Positions 42,764-56,208 of a stretch of DNA of 64,000 nt are shown piece after piece (positions within the stretch are counted from its first letter, which is position 1; each line of letters opens with the position of its first letter). This DNA comes from Sequoia sempervirens (Eukaryota; Streptophyta; Pinopsida; Cupressales; Cupressaceae): contig VDFB02275574.1 of NCBI GenBank assembly GCA_007258455.2, positions 186,001 to 250,000 of the forward strand, read 5' to 3'. A program made the translations under genes and the position numbers. The notes under the pieces are model-generated. The model was given only the letters and a program-made list of their open reading frames with translations. It was not told the origin of the DNA and did not search any database.

Positions 42764-43955
42764 TCCTATCACATGACTCCTAATAAGGAGTGGTTCACTA
42801 AGTATACTGAATATGATGGAGGGAATGTCTTCTTTGGAGATAATAGCACAACAAAGATTGTGGGCAAAGGAGAGGTAAAGTTGTGTTTCAGTGATGGTAG
42901 GGTTAAGACCCTTAATGATGTTTTACATATTCCAGGACTTGCTAGAAATCTACTTTTTGTATCTAAGTTCAATGATTCTGGAATGCATGTGACATTTGAC
43001 AAATATGGTTGTAGATTGGTGAAAGGGAATATGGCGGTTGCTAAAGGATCTCAGATTCAAACTTTGTTTAAGCTTAATACCTCCAATTTGAATAAATCAA
43101 CCAATGTAACTAAAGCTAAAAATGCATGTATGTTGTGGCACCATAGATTGGGCCACATTGGTGAAAAAGGACCATTCTTAATAAGAAATTGGTTGACGGT
43201 ATTCCTGATTATAAAACTGGAAAAAATGATTTTTGTGAGCATTGTGTGTTTGGAAATCAATCTAGATCTTCATTTCTTAATGGAACAAATAAAGCTAAAA
43301 GATTATTAGAGATTATTCATTCAGATGTTATGGGTCCTGTGGATATTGACTCTATTGGAAAATCTAGATATTATGTCACATTTATTGATGATGTCTCAAG
43401 ATACACTTGGATCTATTTTATGCATAACAAATCTGATGTGTTCAATAAGTTTAAATAATTAAGGCTTTAGTTGAGAAACAATCAAATCATAAGATAAAAG
43501 TGTTGAGATCAAATAATGGTAGTGAATATTGTTCTAAGGAATTTGATGATTATTGCAAGCATGCAGGAATTGTGAGACCAAAAACTTCTCCACATACACC
43601 TCAACAAAATGGAGTAGCAAAAAGGATGAACCAAACCTTAATGGAAAGATCTAGGAGTATGTTAAATAGTGCTAAGCTATATTGGTGCCTTTGGGTCGAG
43701 GCTGTAAGTACTTCTTGTTATTTAATCAATAGATCTCCTAGTTCATCTATTGAAGATAAAACCCCTTATGAAATGTGGTTAGGTAGGAAACCTATTGTTG
43801 CACATTTAGGGATCTTTGGTTGTGAGGATTTTGTTCATGTGCCTAAAGAAAAGTGGTCTAAGTTGGATCCAAAAGCACAAAAATGCATATTCATAGGTTA
43901 TGGTGAAAATGTAAAAGGTTACAAGCTTTGGAATCCTCTAACCCGAAAAATTAAT
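42764..43955 (+). pseudogene. Ty1/Copia protease end and integrase, broken and truncated
   Basis: It continues with 'SYHMTPNKEWF', the GAG-pre-integrase motif 'MLWHHRLGHIGEKG', a frameshift near 43165-43185, then 'FCEHCVFGNQSR' and 'IHSDVMGPVDIDSIGKSRYY', a second shift near 43458, and 'SPHTPQQNGVAKRMNQTLME'. Of the D-D-E catalytic triad, the first Asp is present ('HSDVMGP'). The second reads Asn (codon 43512-43514 in SNNGSEY). The Glu reads Lys (codon 43620-43622). The match ends at 'YKLWNPLTRKI' (about 43950), just before RT would start. In live elements integrase joins the cDNA to host DNA; this copy could not. Confidence 0.92.
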
Positions 43956-44989
43956 TTATCTAAAATTAACACAAATTTCCTATGCTTTCATCTGTTGCAT
44001 ATAGATCTACCAAGTCAATTGTGACTATGATATCTATCAATATTCTTCTATTTTTTAAGCTTTGATAAAAATATATACCCTATTCCAAGGTAATGATGAC
44101 CCTTCCTCCCCTGCAACAAATAAAATATTATCACTTCTCTACCTATTGTGGCATTTATGACACATTCAAATTTATCTTGCACTATTGAAAAATGAACATT
44201 TATAGATTTGGAGTAATATTTTTTCCTTTTGAACCAAATATTTGGATAATTACTCCTTGTCTAATTATGGTTATATGTTTTTAGAATTTCATATCATTTT
44301 TGCTACAAAATACTCTTCAATCTTAAATCTTAACATCACAAATATTTTTAACAAGAAAACTTAGAAAGGCGTATATCTTGTTTTAGATAAAGCACAAAAA
44401 AATTATGAGTGCCAAATATAGCCAATTTCAATATACATCTAAAATAAGGCTTAATTATTAGTTTATTACTATCACTACCTCTTTAATTTGATCAATACAT
44501 TGGAACCAATACAACTATGACCATTATAATGGGTAAGGTTGGGAATCAAGTGTTATTGAAAACTTGCTTTATGGTCATAGGCAACATCAAAATTAATTCT
44601 AATGTTTTTGTTATTAAACTTTAATGAACCTACAAGACAAAATACATTAAACACATAAATATAGCAAAAATAAGAGAAAGAGAAATGCTTTTGTTAGCTT
44701 TGTACATCACTTAAAGGGGTGACCTCCAAATAGAGCGTACACTCCAAACAAAAATCTTCCAAGATGCCTTTCAATTGAGAAGTCATTATAATAAATGAAG
44801 TTTTTCCCAAGGAAACTACCAGCCTATTCATGTGGGATAATAAATTTATTCTAAGATCTAGTAGGATGACTTACAAAGCATATGCATCCCTTTATTAAAT
44901 TTACCTAAGGGTGACTTACAAAGCATGTGTACCCAACTAATATTAGCTAACATAAAGTAGAATTGGATGCATAATATTAACTTCCCCTT
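43956..44989. other. AT-rich sequence between Copia and Gypsy remnants
   Basis: No gene recognised. It may include the 3' end of the minus-strand Gypsy remnant that follows, but no LTR was paired. Confidence 0.4.
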
Positions 44990-46600
44990 TGAAATATTTT
45001 ATCCTCAAATCTTAAGATGAGGAAATCTAGAGAAAATTTTGGTGGAATCCTATGCAACATCTCAAGGTTGCATTCCCTTCCACTAGATTTATAACTCCTT
45101 AGTAGAATAATTGCATAGGTGCTTGGTGCATTTATCCAAAATAGCCTTAGGTTCCAAAAATATTGAGATCCAACTCAACTAGTTCTATTGATGGTTAAGT
45201 AACAACCCCAATAACTTTCTTAGGATGAAAGGTAAGAAAAATGGGTGGATTCAAGAAGAAGGTGGAAGTACTAACTTGTATGCCACCTCACCTATGTGTT
45301 GAGTCATTTGAGGAGAAATATTAATGTTGGGAGACAATTTGTGACAATATTTGTCACATAATGAAAGTTACTTATAGGGCTTGAGATATAAAAAGACCCA
45401 ATCACCAGTATCAAAAGTGTGCTTAGTTTGATGTTGGTCCACCTATTGTTTTATGTGATTTTAGGTTAGTATTATATTGGCCTTGAGTAGGCAAGATATG
45501 TCTTTGCATTTGGTCAGAATATTGTGAATTATTGTAATCCTTAGGGAACCTAAAACATAAAGACTCAAGGATGGTGAGGGAGTACCATAGAGGACCTCAT
45601 AAGGGCCCATTTTGGAAGAAATATTACAATGTGTTTTACCACCGCTATATCAAAGGTAGGCCCACTATCCATGTTTCCCATATACAAAATAATATAAATA
45701 AATATCAAGGAACTTGTTAATAATCTACATTTAAACATCAATTTGAGGATGATAAGAAAAACTCATATTCAAGGTGGTACCTTGAAACTTAAACAACTCC
45801 CACCAAAAAAAAATTGTGAAGTATGGGTCATGATCATTGACAATATAGTGAAGCATCTCTTGGAGTTTAAAGATTGAATCTAGGAAGTGTTGAGAAAATA
45901 CAACAACATAAGGGTGAGGGAATGCACAAAATATGCATATTCCATCAATCAATCCACAACACCAAAATGACATATTTATCACCTAATAATAGTTCAATCT
46001 TGTAATGAAATATGTGGGAATATTAGTCCAAGCCTAATTGGGAATAAGAAGTGGTTGCAATAGTCCTAAGGCTTTGATATTTTCCCTTTGGTCCTTTGAC
46101 ACACATTGCATTCAACTATAAATGCCTAAACCTCCTTCTCAAATTTTTCTTAGAAGAAATATTACTTCACATGCTTGTAGGTATTTAAGAAACTTGAGTG
46201 TAGAACAATGTGTGATGAGTACAATTTTAAGAGTAATTGAGGCTTGAGTGCTAAACTCAGGGGTAAATAAATTTGGTTGTGATAAGGACGAACTTTTCTA
46301 GTCCAAAAAAAACCTTACATTGATAATGGACCATATTTTAGTTGTCAAGTGATATCTTGTACCAAAAAGGTAGTATCCCATTCATGTTGTATCTCATCTA
46401 TCCAATGTGGAACCAACATAGAAATGTAAAATATTGTATCTTGTTCTTCATATTGACATGAGAGTGTATTTTCTACCATATTTTCCTTACCCTTTTTGTA
46501 GACAATTTGATATTCATATATGTGCATCTTAGCCACCCATTTTTTTGTGTTTCATGAAGGAATTATTGACTAATAAAAAATATTCAAATGATATATTTTA
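44990..46600 (-). pseudogene. Ty3/Gypsy pol remnant: RNase H end and integrase
   Basis: On the minus strand, in order: the RNase H end 'YEYQIVYKKGKENMVENTLS' (46520-46445) and 'VPHWIDEIQHEW'; the integrase zinc-finger end 'ECNVCQRTKGK' (about 46110); and the core 'FPHPYVVVFSQHFLDSIFKL', then 'YIVNDHDPYFTIFFWWELFK' and 'YHPQIDV' (45982-45735). Then come 'GPYEVLYGTPSPSL' (about 45605) and 'TGDWVFLYLKPYK' (about 45400-45360). The position of the catalytic Glu (family YHPQTDGQTE) is lost among stops. Many stops and shifts mark an old dead copy. The RT and gag parts were not found to the right. Confidence 0.85.
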
Positions 46601-47728
46601 GTTATAATACGGGGCCTAATAGGTAAGGATGCCATTATTGGAAACATGGAGGATAACCAACATTTTTTTTTTCATATATTGATTTGTCTAGATTATGCTT
46701 AGTGTGTTTCTTATTAATAAAGGCTAGGGGTCATTATTGTATCAATAACACACCTATGCATATGCCAAAGACATCAAATCTTAGAGGGAAAGGTTAATTA
46801 AAATCGAGTAGGGCTAACACAAGAGTAGTGCTCGTGGTATTTTTAGTATATTAAAGACCACCTCCACTAAATTTTACCAATGAAAGGAGTTATTTTCAAA
46901 CAAAGTTGTCAAGGGTCCAACAACTTAACCATAATTATATTATAATAATGATTCAAGAGAAACCTAGGGAGTAAGAGAAGTCTTGCATCAACCAAAAATA
47001 TTTTTCTTTTACTTTTTTATTTGTTTGTAGGTTTTCATCCATATTTCAATCATAATTAATCATTGCAAATCCTAATACATTTCATCACATTTTACGCATA
47101 TCACCTTTTGGTTGAGAGAATATATTCTACTACAATCCTTCAATTTAATATTAAATTTCTAAAATTTTATGATCACCACAAAGGCATGAATTGGTTTTTT
47201 AACCATTACGAAGCTTAATAAACTTACCCTCAATTTCATCATTCATATCTTGTTGTAGCTTTCTAAAGTTTGTGGCAATAAAGGAATAAATATAAAGGTA
47301 TATTAGACCTAATAATACTTATGGTGTGAACCACAAGAAGATTAATCTATCTATCATCACCTCAATCAATCTAGGAGATTCATCTACACATTTGATTAAT
47401 TACATGTTTTATGAGGTATTAAGCTTTGTACCTCCTTATGGCCAATTGAGATCATCCCTGGGTGAGGGAATAATATTTAAAATTCACTCTAATGATTTGG
47501 AAGAAAGTAGAAGTGGGGGAATCAAGTAGGAAGTCAATATTAAAAATTGTGTTGCAATATCTTTTGAACTATGTAATTTAACGATTGAGACCTAACATGT
47601 TGAAAGCTCATTTTAATAGATTGTAATTCATTCGTGACTATGAATCAATAAAGATAGTATTATTATTTTTGTGTCAATGATTTTTTACTACGTGATTAAG
47701 TATTATTCATTTGACTACATGGTTAGGT
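46601..47728. other. Non-coding, AT-rich
   Basis: No gene, LTR or repeat could be supported. The short frame at 47326-47529 has no motif. Confidence 0.4.
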
Positions 47729-48127
47729 AGTGTTAGTGTGAATATATATATAGTTTACATTTATCTAGTTCCTAGACCTAGTAGACCTATTCACACTAGC
47801 TTATGTTCAATTAGTGTTTTAGTTGTCTCACCTCATCAACACATGGCATGTGCTCACACACTTGTCCCAAGTGTTCTACATGTGTCACACCTCTTTGAGG
47901 GGTACCTAGTCTTTCACTTTCATCTTCCTACTTCCTCCTTTTCCTACATATACAAGGAGAAAACTATATATTCTTATATGTTCCCATGACAATATTTGGC
48001 TTATTTTGTTACATGCATTCTCTTGTGGAAGTTCTTAGATATTGCATTCATTTTTTTTTGCTCCAATTAGTAGTCCTTCATCAATCCCTCCATCTATGAC
48101 TACATCAAGTGGTATGAAAGCATAAGT
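47729..48127 (+). mobile_element. Candidate Copia-type LTR end with primer-binding-like site
   Basis: 'TGTTAGTGTGAAT' at about 47729 could be an LTR start, and 'ctacatca' at about 48100-48108 an LTR end. TGGTATGAAAGC (about 48111-48122) matches 10 of 12 bases of the initiator-Met primer binding site. No second LTR and no gag follow within the window, so the call rests on these signals only. Confidence 0.3.
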
Positions 48128-49700
48128 GTGGAATACTTAGAAGAGCAAGTTGGTATCGTAAAAAATTCTAATTATGAATAGATTACCAAACTAAGGAAAC
48201 CTATAAGAAAATTGCTAATAGATCAAATCGATTCAAAGGTAGTTGCAAGGGGTGATTGTAGACTAAACACTAACTTGAGGTAATTTGTTTTGTATCTAAG
48301 GGAAATATACCATCATGAAGATTTTAAGGTGCTACTAACATTGCTAGAAGGATGGAAGACGTATTTGAAATGATAAGGGCAATAGAGTTTGATTGGATGT
48401 GTAATGAGGTTCCTATTTTAACTAATATAGATATTTAATACATTAATAAAAAAAGAATGTCTAACTAAAACCAACTATTCTCTTTCAAAGACACATTTTT
48501 AAAACCATAACCAAACCTGATTCAGAGTTAGGAAAATAGACAGTGAAACGAGGGGAAAATGGGGGAATCCTAGATCCTAAATGCAAAGAACCTAGGACTC
48601 AAAGGTTGGCCTTCTCCCATATTTCATTAGAATACCAACCACAAAGACAAAAGATTGAGTTTCAACCTCAATGGTGAGCCAATCAAACTTGGGTTGGTGG
48701 ATTCTTTAAGGCTTTGGGATGATTAGGAATGATCTAGAAATGATTTGAAATGATAAAGTTAATTGAACTATATGACCTAATAGGTAAAATGCAAATTCCC
48801 AAAGATAAACAAACTGTAACAACACTTTGCAGGTAGATCTGAGAGATATCAAAGAGCATGTACTTGTCACCAAAAGTCTATTCTAGAATGTGCTAAGGGA
48901 CTAATTAACCCCTAAGTGAATGTTTCCTTGATTAGGCTTCCAAAAATAGTTTTTATAGTCCTTTGGTGCTAGATCTGAGATGTTGTTTTCCACTTGCAAA
49001 ATTATCGGAATGTTGGAAATGAATTCTACAGCTTAGTTTTTGTAGGTTGACAAGAATAATGACAACAAATGCAACAATGAAAATTTGCTCTTCAAGATCT
49101 CTTCAATCCTTATTCAGCCTGTAATATGTAAATACATAAAGAGGGATAATGTTTGTGCCATAAAGGGGCTTTCATCAGTGTTGGTGTTTAAACTCGCACC
49201 TCTGGAATGCGGATTTGAAACAGACAACTATGCATAGATAAACTGCTCTTCAAATTAGGAGGGGAAGCTCCCTCTTGCTAATGGTGTTGAAAGAAAGTAA
49301 ACTAAGAACTAAGTTGCCTATCTTTTTGATAAGCTAGAGCACAAGGTTTATAAAACACAAACACCGCAGCTAAGATTTTTTGATTTAAGAACTTCAACTA
49401 TGACTAACTTAGGCTAAAGACATTTCTAACTTCTCAAGTAATATGCAGAGGAAGAGAAACTAGAAATGAACAAGGTTGATCCTCTGACAAAGTGCTTCAA
49501 TAAACTCTTTTCCAGCAAACATCTACACACTTCAATGTAAGCTAAAATTAAGATCATAAAAGCATAACACAAATAACGAAAATCTGAGACATTATACCAA
49601 GGCAAAGGAGGCTCATGATTTTATTTCTCAAACTTCTAGAACAAAGATTATCCTAACACATGCACAAAACAAGAACTTGCAGCTAAAGAGGCTTGCAAAC
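48128..49700. other. No gene seen
   Basis: AT-rich unique-looking sequence with scattered short homopolymers. No coding frame above background. Confidence 0.45.
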
Positions 49701-49729
49701 TTGTTCTTACACAAAAGGGACAGCGATTA

Positions 49730-49845
49730 CAACAACTACTTGTTGGCTAAAAGAGACTCAACAATTCGCTATCATAAACACAAGTGAACTGACACTGAAT
49801 AACAGCTTGTTGGCTAAAAGAGACTCAACAATTTGCTATCACAAT
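49730..49845 (+). repeat. 65-bp tandem duplication
   Basis: 'cttgttggctaaaagagact' begins at about 49739 and 49804, followed in both by 'caacaatt' and 'gctatca'. Confidence 0.85.
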
Positions 49846-50595
49846 AACCGTTATTCCATACTTTCAGCTCGATCTAGATTTTCCTGAGAATGACAAGTCA
49901 TATGCTCTGATGAAGACAACCATTGTGAAGCTGATTGAATTTTGAAGAGACTGAGCCCAATTGCAAACCCTAATTGCTAGATTTTCCCTTCCAAAATACT
50001 GGGCGCCCCTGGGCACCTAGGGCTCTAAAAACTTCCAGACTTAGAAAATTTTCCATTACTTTCATGATTTTCACTTCATCTTCTAGTTGAAAATCCTCTA
50101 TTTGACCTTGAATTTTAGGTGACTAAATGATCCAATGACTACGCTGCCAGACTCGTTGCGAAGTTGGGAGGATTCTGAACAATTTTGTTTGGGAGCTCAA
50201 ACCCTAATTTCACCATTTGATGCCCTAAAAAGATGGGCGCCTATCTCCTCTTGGGGTGCCCATGTCAAGTAGTGCTAGTCAATTTTAAGCGGATTTCACC
50301 TTCCTTCATTCAACATGCATGCTCATCATTTGATATATTTTTCAATGCTTGATCATTGAACCTGACACCTGGCAGCCGACTGACCTCCATTGATGGCTTT
50401 GGAACTCTTGAAATGCTTCTGAAAAAGAAGAATAGACCCACTAGGGAAAAACTGACCTTTTTGAGATTCTGACTGCACTAGCCTGATATGGAAGTATTTT
50501 GAACCAATCAAAATCAGTTTGGACCCTAGAAGACTAACTTTCTATTTTTAGAAAGTTTTGCTAGTATTCGTTTCGAAAGAAACCCAAAAAAGTTA
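49846..50595. other. Non-coding; possible retroelement-derived sequence
   Basis: Contains 'actgggcgcccctgggc' (about 50000) and 'gatgggcgcctatctcc' (about 50234), words resembling 'cttgggcgcccaag' in the Copia LTR at about 41020. This is too little to assign a family. Confidence 0.3.
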
Positions 50596-50622
50596 CTATT
50601 TTTAGAAAATTTCTAAAAATAG
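50596..50622. repeat. Perfect 27-bp palindrome
   Basis: 'ctatttttagaaa' and 'tttctaaaaatag' flank a single A. Another 'ctatttttagaaa' half lies at about 50541, so a longer cruciform or a relic inverted insertion is possible. Confidence 0.9.
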
Positions 50623-52655
50623 CAGTTTTCCTAAAAAGTAGGGATGAAAAACTGAGATCTGGGTTTTGTAGACTTGGTTGCTTTGAGTAGACCCAGATCA
50701 TCAGATTTTGGAAATTTTGAGTTGTTACCCCTCATGCAAGACATGCAAACCCAAATTTTGACCTTTTTGACAAATTTAACAAGACTTTTACTCATTTCTT
50801 CAAAATGTGTAAGTGTAACAAATTTTTTTATTTTGGGGTACAACACTCAGTCAAACCCCACGAATAGTGTTCCCACTTTCACAATGGCAATGTCAATGAT
50901 AAAACCTTGAATGGAAAGGAAGGAAATGATGAATGGACAATTTGCTGCAACTCACCACCCTTCAATGGCTTCCTTGAAGGATGAAGTCAAACTCATCATT
51001 TCAATGGAATTAGATCCTGCTTGCTTTATTTACTTGAATGCATGAAGACCTACAACACTTGTTAGCCTTCACAAGACAACATGAACACACATAAACTTTG
51101 ACATGATGTTAGGATCTTGATTGCTACTGCAAATGACATATAATGGTGCTCTTGAATGTTCTTGACAATAATATTTACTCAATAGGATTGCTTCATAAAG
51201 TGTGTTATCTATTGTTAGATTTCAAATGATAGAAATACTAGGTATTTATAGGTGTTTATCCAATTTCTTGAAAATTAGATTCCAAAATCTGACACTTACA
51301 ATTTAAATTTTGATCATTAAAATGTCACCAAAAACATAATTTAATTTAGGTACCGGCTCATAAAGGGGAACCATTCACCCATGGGCGAATGGGTTATGGC
51401 CTATATATCTAGGACACACATGATCCAAGGCAATTTAATTATTAAATTCATTTATTTAACGTTGGTTCCCCTTTCAAAAAATGGTAAGAAAAGGATTTGG
51501 AATTCATAATTTGGACAATTAGAAGCTTAATTAAGTCCAATAAATTAAGGGACCCAAACATAGTGTGTAATTATAAAGGTATACAATTTTATACACTACA
51601 AGCAATTCTCATTACTAACTTTCATGGAAAAATCATAATTCATGTTTGAATATAATGCAATGAAATATAATTCAACAAAAGGATTGTTTCCCTATGTAAT
51701 TCATACAAGTTAACTTTAATAACATAAGGGATTAATTTTTAAATTATACGAAGTAGTAAGATCCATCATCTAATTCATATTTTTTAGTACAAGAAATATG
51801 GTATCTATAATGGTTATAAGGTGGGAAAGCATCATCTGAGGACTTTTCCTTTAGCCAAGTTGACTAGGTAGTCTTGTGTTTATCTTCCTATTGGAAGTGG
51901 CTTGACCGTTCATTCAGGGTGGAAAATAGTGACATCTACAAAAGAATTGTAACCAAATTCAAGAACCAAGTGTATAATAAGTATAATCACTATTACATGT
52001 AATCAACCATGCAAACCTTAGACATCCTCTAGCTATTTGTGAACTCTAAATACTATACAATCTCAAGACTATAATGAACAAACAATGCATTCTCACTATA
52101 GCCAAAGAGTTCAATTATAATTTTATTAGAATTATAAAACGTATAGGTGACAACACTAATATCTCTTACTTGAATCAATAAATGATTACAAAATAATTTC
52201 AAAGGCATACTTAGGTATAATTTAGAGTATAATTTTCTATATCATAACAATTCTCATACTTCCAACATACCCTACCTTTGAGTTAGAATCATGGTAATAT
52301 ATTATTTAAATATCATCTACTTATTGTTTCAAACATGTGAATTCATATAATATGTTTGTATGAGATTGTACAATCTTATACAAGGTTTTCCATGATGTTT
52401 CTACTCACCTAACATAAGGAACTATTTCAATCTTATTTTTAGAGATATATTGTATAACAATCATGTACAATGTTATTTTGAAGAGTTAACAATTGTATCT
52501 AACACCTAGTTTAAAGAGGAATCAAGACATATAGTTACTACAATGCTTACTGAAACCAATTTCCACAAATATACTAAGTACATAGTTGAGAATATTGTTA
52601 TTCACGTATAATTTCAAGTATGCTACAATATGCAACCCAGTAACTTTCACATAAT
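50623..52655. other. No gene; one hairpin at 51369-51395
   Basis: 'aaccattcaccc' and 'gggcgaatgggtt' around an ATGG core make an imperfect hairpin in an otherwise AT-rich stretch. Short frames at 50631-50910 on both strands have no motif. Confidence 0.45.
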
Positions 52656-52735
52656 TTACCATTTAATGGATGGATTTAGTAGGTTTAGACTTTTAAATGA
52701 AATTTCCACCATACTATTAATTTAGATACATATAA

Positions 52736-53250
<515 letters not shown>

Positions 53251-53317
53251 TATGAATAGAGATAGCTAAAAGATTATAAACATTTATAATAAAATAAACA
53301 TATATCTCCTTGTATAT

Positions 53318-53520
53318 ATATGTATGTATGTATGTATGTATACATATGTGTGTATGTATGTATGTATGTTTATGTATGTATGTATGTATGTATATGTATG
53401 TATGTATATATGTATATATATGTATGTACATACACATATAGATATGTATATGTGTATACATATATGTATGTGTGTATACAACACATATAGATATACATAC
53501 ATATATATACATATATAAAT
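53318..53520. repeat. (GTAT)n microsatellite with flanking direct repeat
   Basis: The tract of GTAT and related units is bracketed by 'ataataaaataaacatat' plus 'atctcctt' at about 53285-53311 and 53525-53550, so the microsatellite lies between two direct repeats. Confidence 0.95.
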
Positions 53521-53591
53521 CTTTATAATAAAATAAACATATATCTCCTTATTTATTCAAACTTGTATAATTGGTTGAATAATAAAACTAA

Positions 53592-53945
53592 CACATGTCT
53601 CCTTTATATTCACACAACCCATAAAAATGTTTCAACAAACACTTAGCTTGTAGTCTCAAAGATTTATGTAAACTAATGAATCGATATAAAATTATATATG
53701 ATTAATATTGACTCATGGTTGAAAATAAATCAAATTTACCTCATTATTATAAATATGTATACATACATGGTTCAAGAATAAAACCAACACACATCTCCTT
53801 TATATTTGCATAGCCCATACAAAATTTCAACAAACACTTACCTTGCAATCTCAAGGATTTATGTAAACTAATGCATCAATCTAAAATTATATATATGATT
53901 AATAATGACTCAAGGTTGAAAATAAATTGTATTTACCTCATTATG
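53592..53945 (+). repeat. 197-bp tandem duplication
   Basis: 'tctcctttatatt', 'caacaaacactta', 'atttatgtaaactaatg', 'gttgaaaataaat' and 'tttacctcattat' occur in the same order at 53597-53748 and 53794-53945. Confidence 0.88.
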
Positions 53946-54212
53946 TTAGACATTGTACATTGAATTAATTTGATAAACACTTGGCATACAACCCTTGATC
54001 AAACACTTCCAACACTTTACAGTTTCTCTCATGTTCATTTATGCCCAACTAGATGTTTATACAACTTTATAGAGTTGAAAAATGTAGGAAAAACAAGTTT
54101 CCAGGTATCTAATTTATTTGCACAACAATACAAAGCATTGTTCAAACAATTTTCCATTAATTACATACACACCCAACTTGGTTCCAATATCATACATGCA
54201 AGCATAATCCCT
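53946..54212. other. Non-coding spacer
   Basis: No gene. 'catgcaagca' at 54194-54203 recurs just after the LINE tail (60664-60673) and is discussed as a possible target-site duplication. Confidence 0.4.
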
Positions 54213-54215
54213 TAT

Positions 54216-54292
<77 letters not shown>

Positions 54293-54302
54293 GTAATGAT
54301 TT

Positions 54303-54337
<35 letters not shown>

Positions 54338-54400
54338 ATGTAATGATTTTTTTAATTATATATATATATATATATAATTAAAAAAAATCATTACATTGGT
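54213..54400. repeat. (AT)n tracts ending in a long AT-rich palindrome
   Basis: (AT)n at 54217-54290 and 54312-54336. Then about 60 bases at 54337-54397, where 'aatgtaatgattttttt' is matched by its reverse complement 'aaaaaaatcattacatt' around a central (AT)n. A third 'aatgtaatgattttt' precedes it at about 54290. Confidence 0.95.
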
Positions 54401-54734
54401 TACTAAAAGAGTAACAATATTTGGAGTATACAATTTATTAAATAAAAACACAAACATGTGGGTTTTAAAGATTGGAGGTTGAGAAAGGATAAAAATGATA
54501 AAACGGGGTTTATGCATTGAGGTGAAGGCTTCCATGATGGCATAAGGTTGCACTTGTGCTTGGTTAGCAAGGGAACGTGTATTTTATGCAACACCTCTTT
54601 CCTTCAAGCTTGTGTTGATATATTTTTTGGCAAACGTAGTTTTATTTTCCTTCTTTTGCATGGGTCTCTAGTGATCTTTGGTGTTGAGTGTCATTTTTTT
54701 GGTTTTTTGGTTCATCCCTTTTCTTATTTGTGTC
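54401..54734 (+). other. Probable 5' UTR of the LINE
   Basis: Pyrimidine-rich plus strand without a motif. A long frame opens at 54548 but its first 60 residues are hydrophobic and unlike LINE ORF1. Confidence 0.4.
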
Positions 54735-55915
54735 TTGTTCGTAGTGGTTGTCATCATGGTGGCTTGCGATTGTTGATATCATTTAAAAATGCTCTTTTTG
54801 GAGAGGATGCTTCATCATTAGGGCATAAGGAAGCAATTAGTTTTCTTCCACATGTAACTCAAGAAAATAAAAATGATCAAAATTTATGGAATAAATTGAA
54901 ACCAAATGGTTGTCTAGAGAAAATCAATGAGAGGCTAATAGTTGTGATAAACCTAGAAGCTATTGAGAAATATGTTTTATATTTAGTTGAGCATGTGCTA
55001 ATATGTAAATTTATGAGCATTTGAATTTCTTTTCCTTTCTTAGAGATATGGGTGAGGAAGAACTAGAACTTAGAAGGCGATATGGATATAACCTTGGTAG
55101 TAAACGACTACTTTGTGGTTTTCTCCCATACAACAAATTGAAACATAATCCTTGAAGCAGATCCTTATTTCCACAATCAAGAATTTTTTTTTATTAAACT
55201 AGGGTTTGCTCCGATGGATGAGGTATCATCTAAAATTCTTGTTTGGGTCTTTCTTCCTCACCTTCTAATGGAATTTTAGAGACTAAATATTCTATAATCC
55301 ATAGCAACAATCATTGATAATTCTTTGCGTCCATCATGCTAGACTCTCAATGAAAAGGTGGTTACTTATGCCTATCTTTGTGTTGAAATTAATTTAAATA
55401 ACCCTCTACTTAAATCCATGGAGATTAGACTTAGAAATATGATTTTGATTCATTAATTGATTGTGAAGCTTTACCCTTTAGATGTCACACCTATCATGAA
55501 CATGGTCATTTTTAGTAAAATTTTCCCATAACTCAATTCCCAAAGTCCTCAAATGCATGTTTAGTCACGAGATGAAAATATAAAAACAAAAGGAAAAGCC
55601 TTGATTCACATTGAGATGCCAAATTCAAATGACTTTGTCTTAGTGAAATCTCATTCAAAAGATAAATCTAGAAATTGCTAGTTCAAATATGCTTCTAAAG
55701 GATTTTTGTCCAACAAGTTTGAAGCTCTTGAACACTTTGAAGATGTGATTACAATGGATCATGATAATAATCTAGAAAACCAAGAGATGTATTTTCTAGT
55801 AATATCTCTGGTTCTCAACCCACCTTCTGCTAATCATTTTCTAAAGTTACAGATGATCTCAAAGAATATGAACTCTCTTGCTTATGATCTTGTAGAGAAA
55901 GTTGACAAGTAGGAG
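54735..55915 (+). pseudogene. LINE (L1-type) ORF1, decayed
   Basis: 'SFKNALFGEDASSLGHKEAI' and 'NLWNKLKPNGCLEKINERL' open the recognisable region. After several stops the DUF4283-like core of plant LINE ORF1 is readable: 'YFHNQEFFFIKLGFAPMDEV', 'ILVWVFLPHLLMEF', 'SIATIIDNSLRPS', 'VTYAYLCVEINLNNPLLKS'. A zinc-knuckle start 'RCHTYHEHGHF' is at about 55475-55510, and 'SNKFEALEHFEDV' at 55707. In live elements ORF1 binds the element RNA. At least six stops or shifts are present. Confidence 0.75.
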
Positions 55916-56208
55916 AAAATTCATGAGCTACAACATGATGAAGTTGGACTTGGTCGAATGATAGAATGTTAGGTAGTATCTCATGTAGGTATTTCTCCTT
56001 CAAAACATGTGCATGGACAAGAGGAAAAAAAAGAGGTTAAAAATAAATCACCTTTCCTTCTTGGTTTATAGCTAAAAAATATCAAGAAAGGAGGGAATGA
56101 CAGAGGTAAAAGGAAAAATGACCTAGAAAAGGTCAAATTGATTAGAGAATCATTGGTGGAGTCTAGTGTTATTAAGACATTAGATTCACTCTTCTCTAAC
56201 TACCAAAA

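Noticed and set aside
47326..47529. 67-residue plus-strand frame as a gene
   Set aside because: No motif and surrounded by AT-rich sequence that gives frames of this size by chance.
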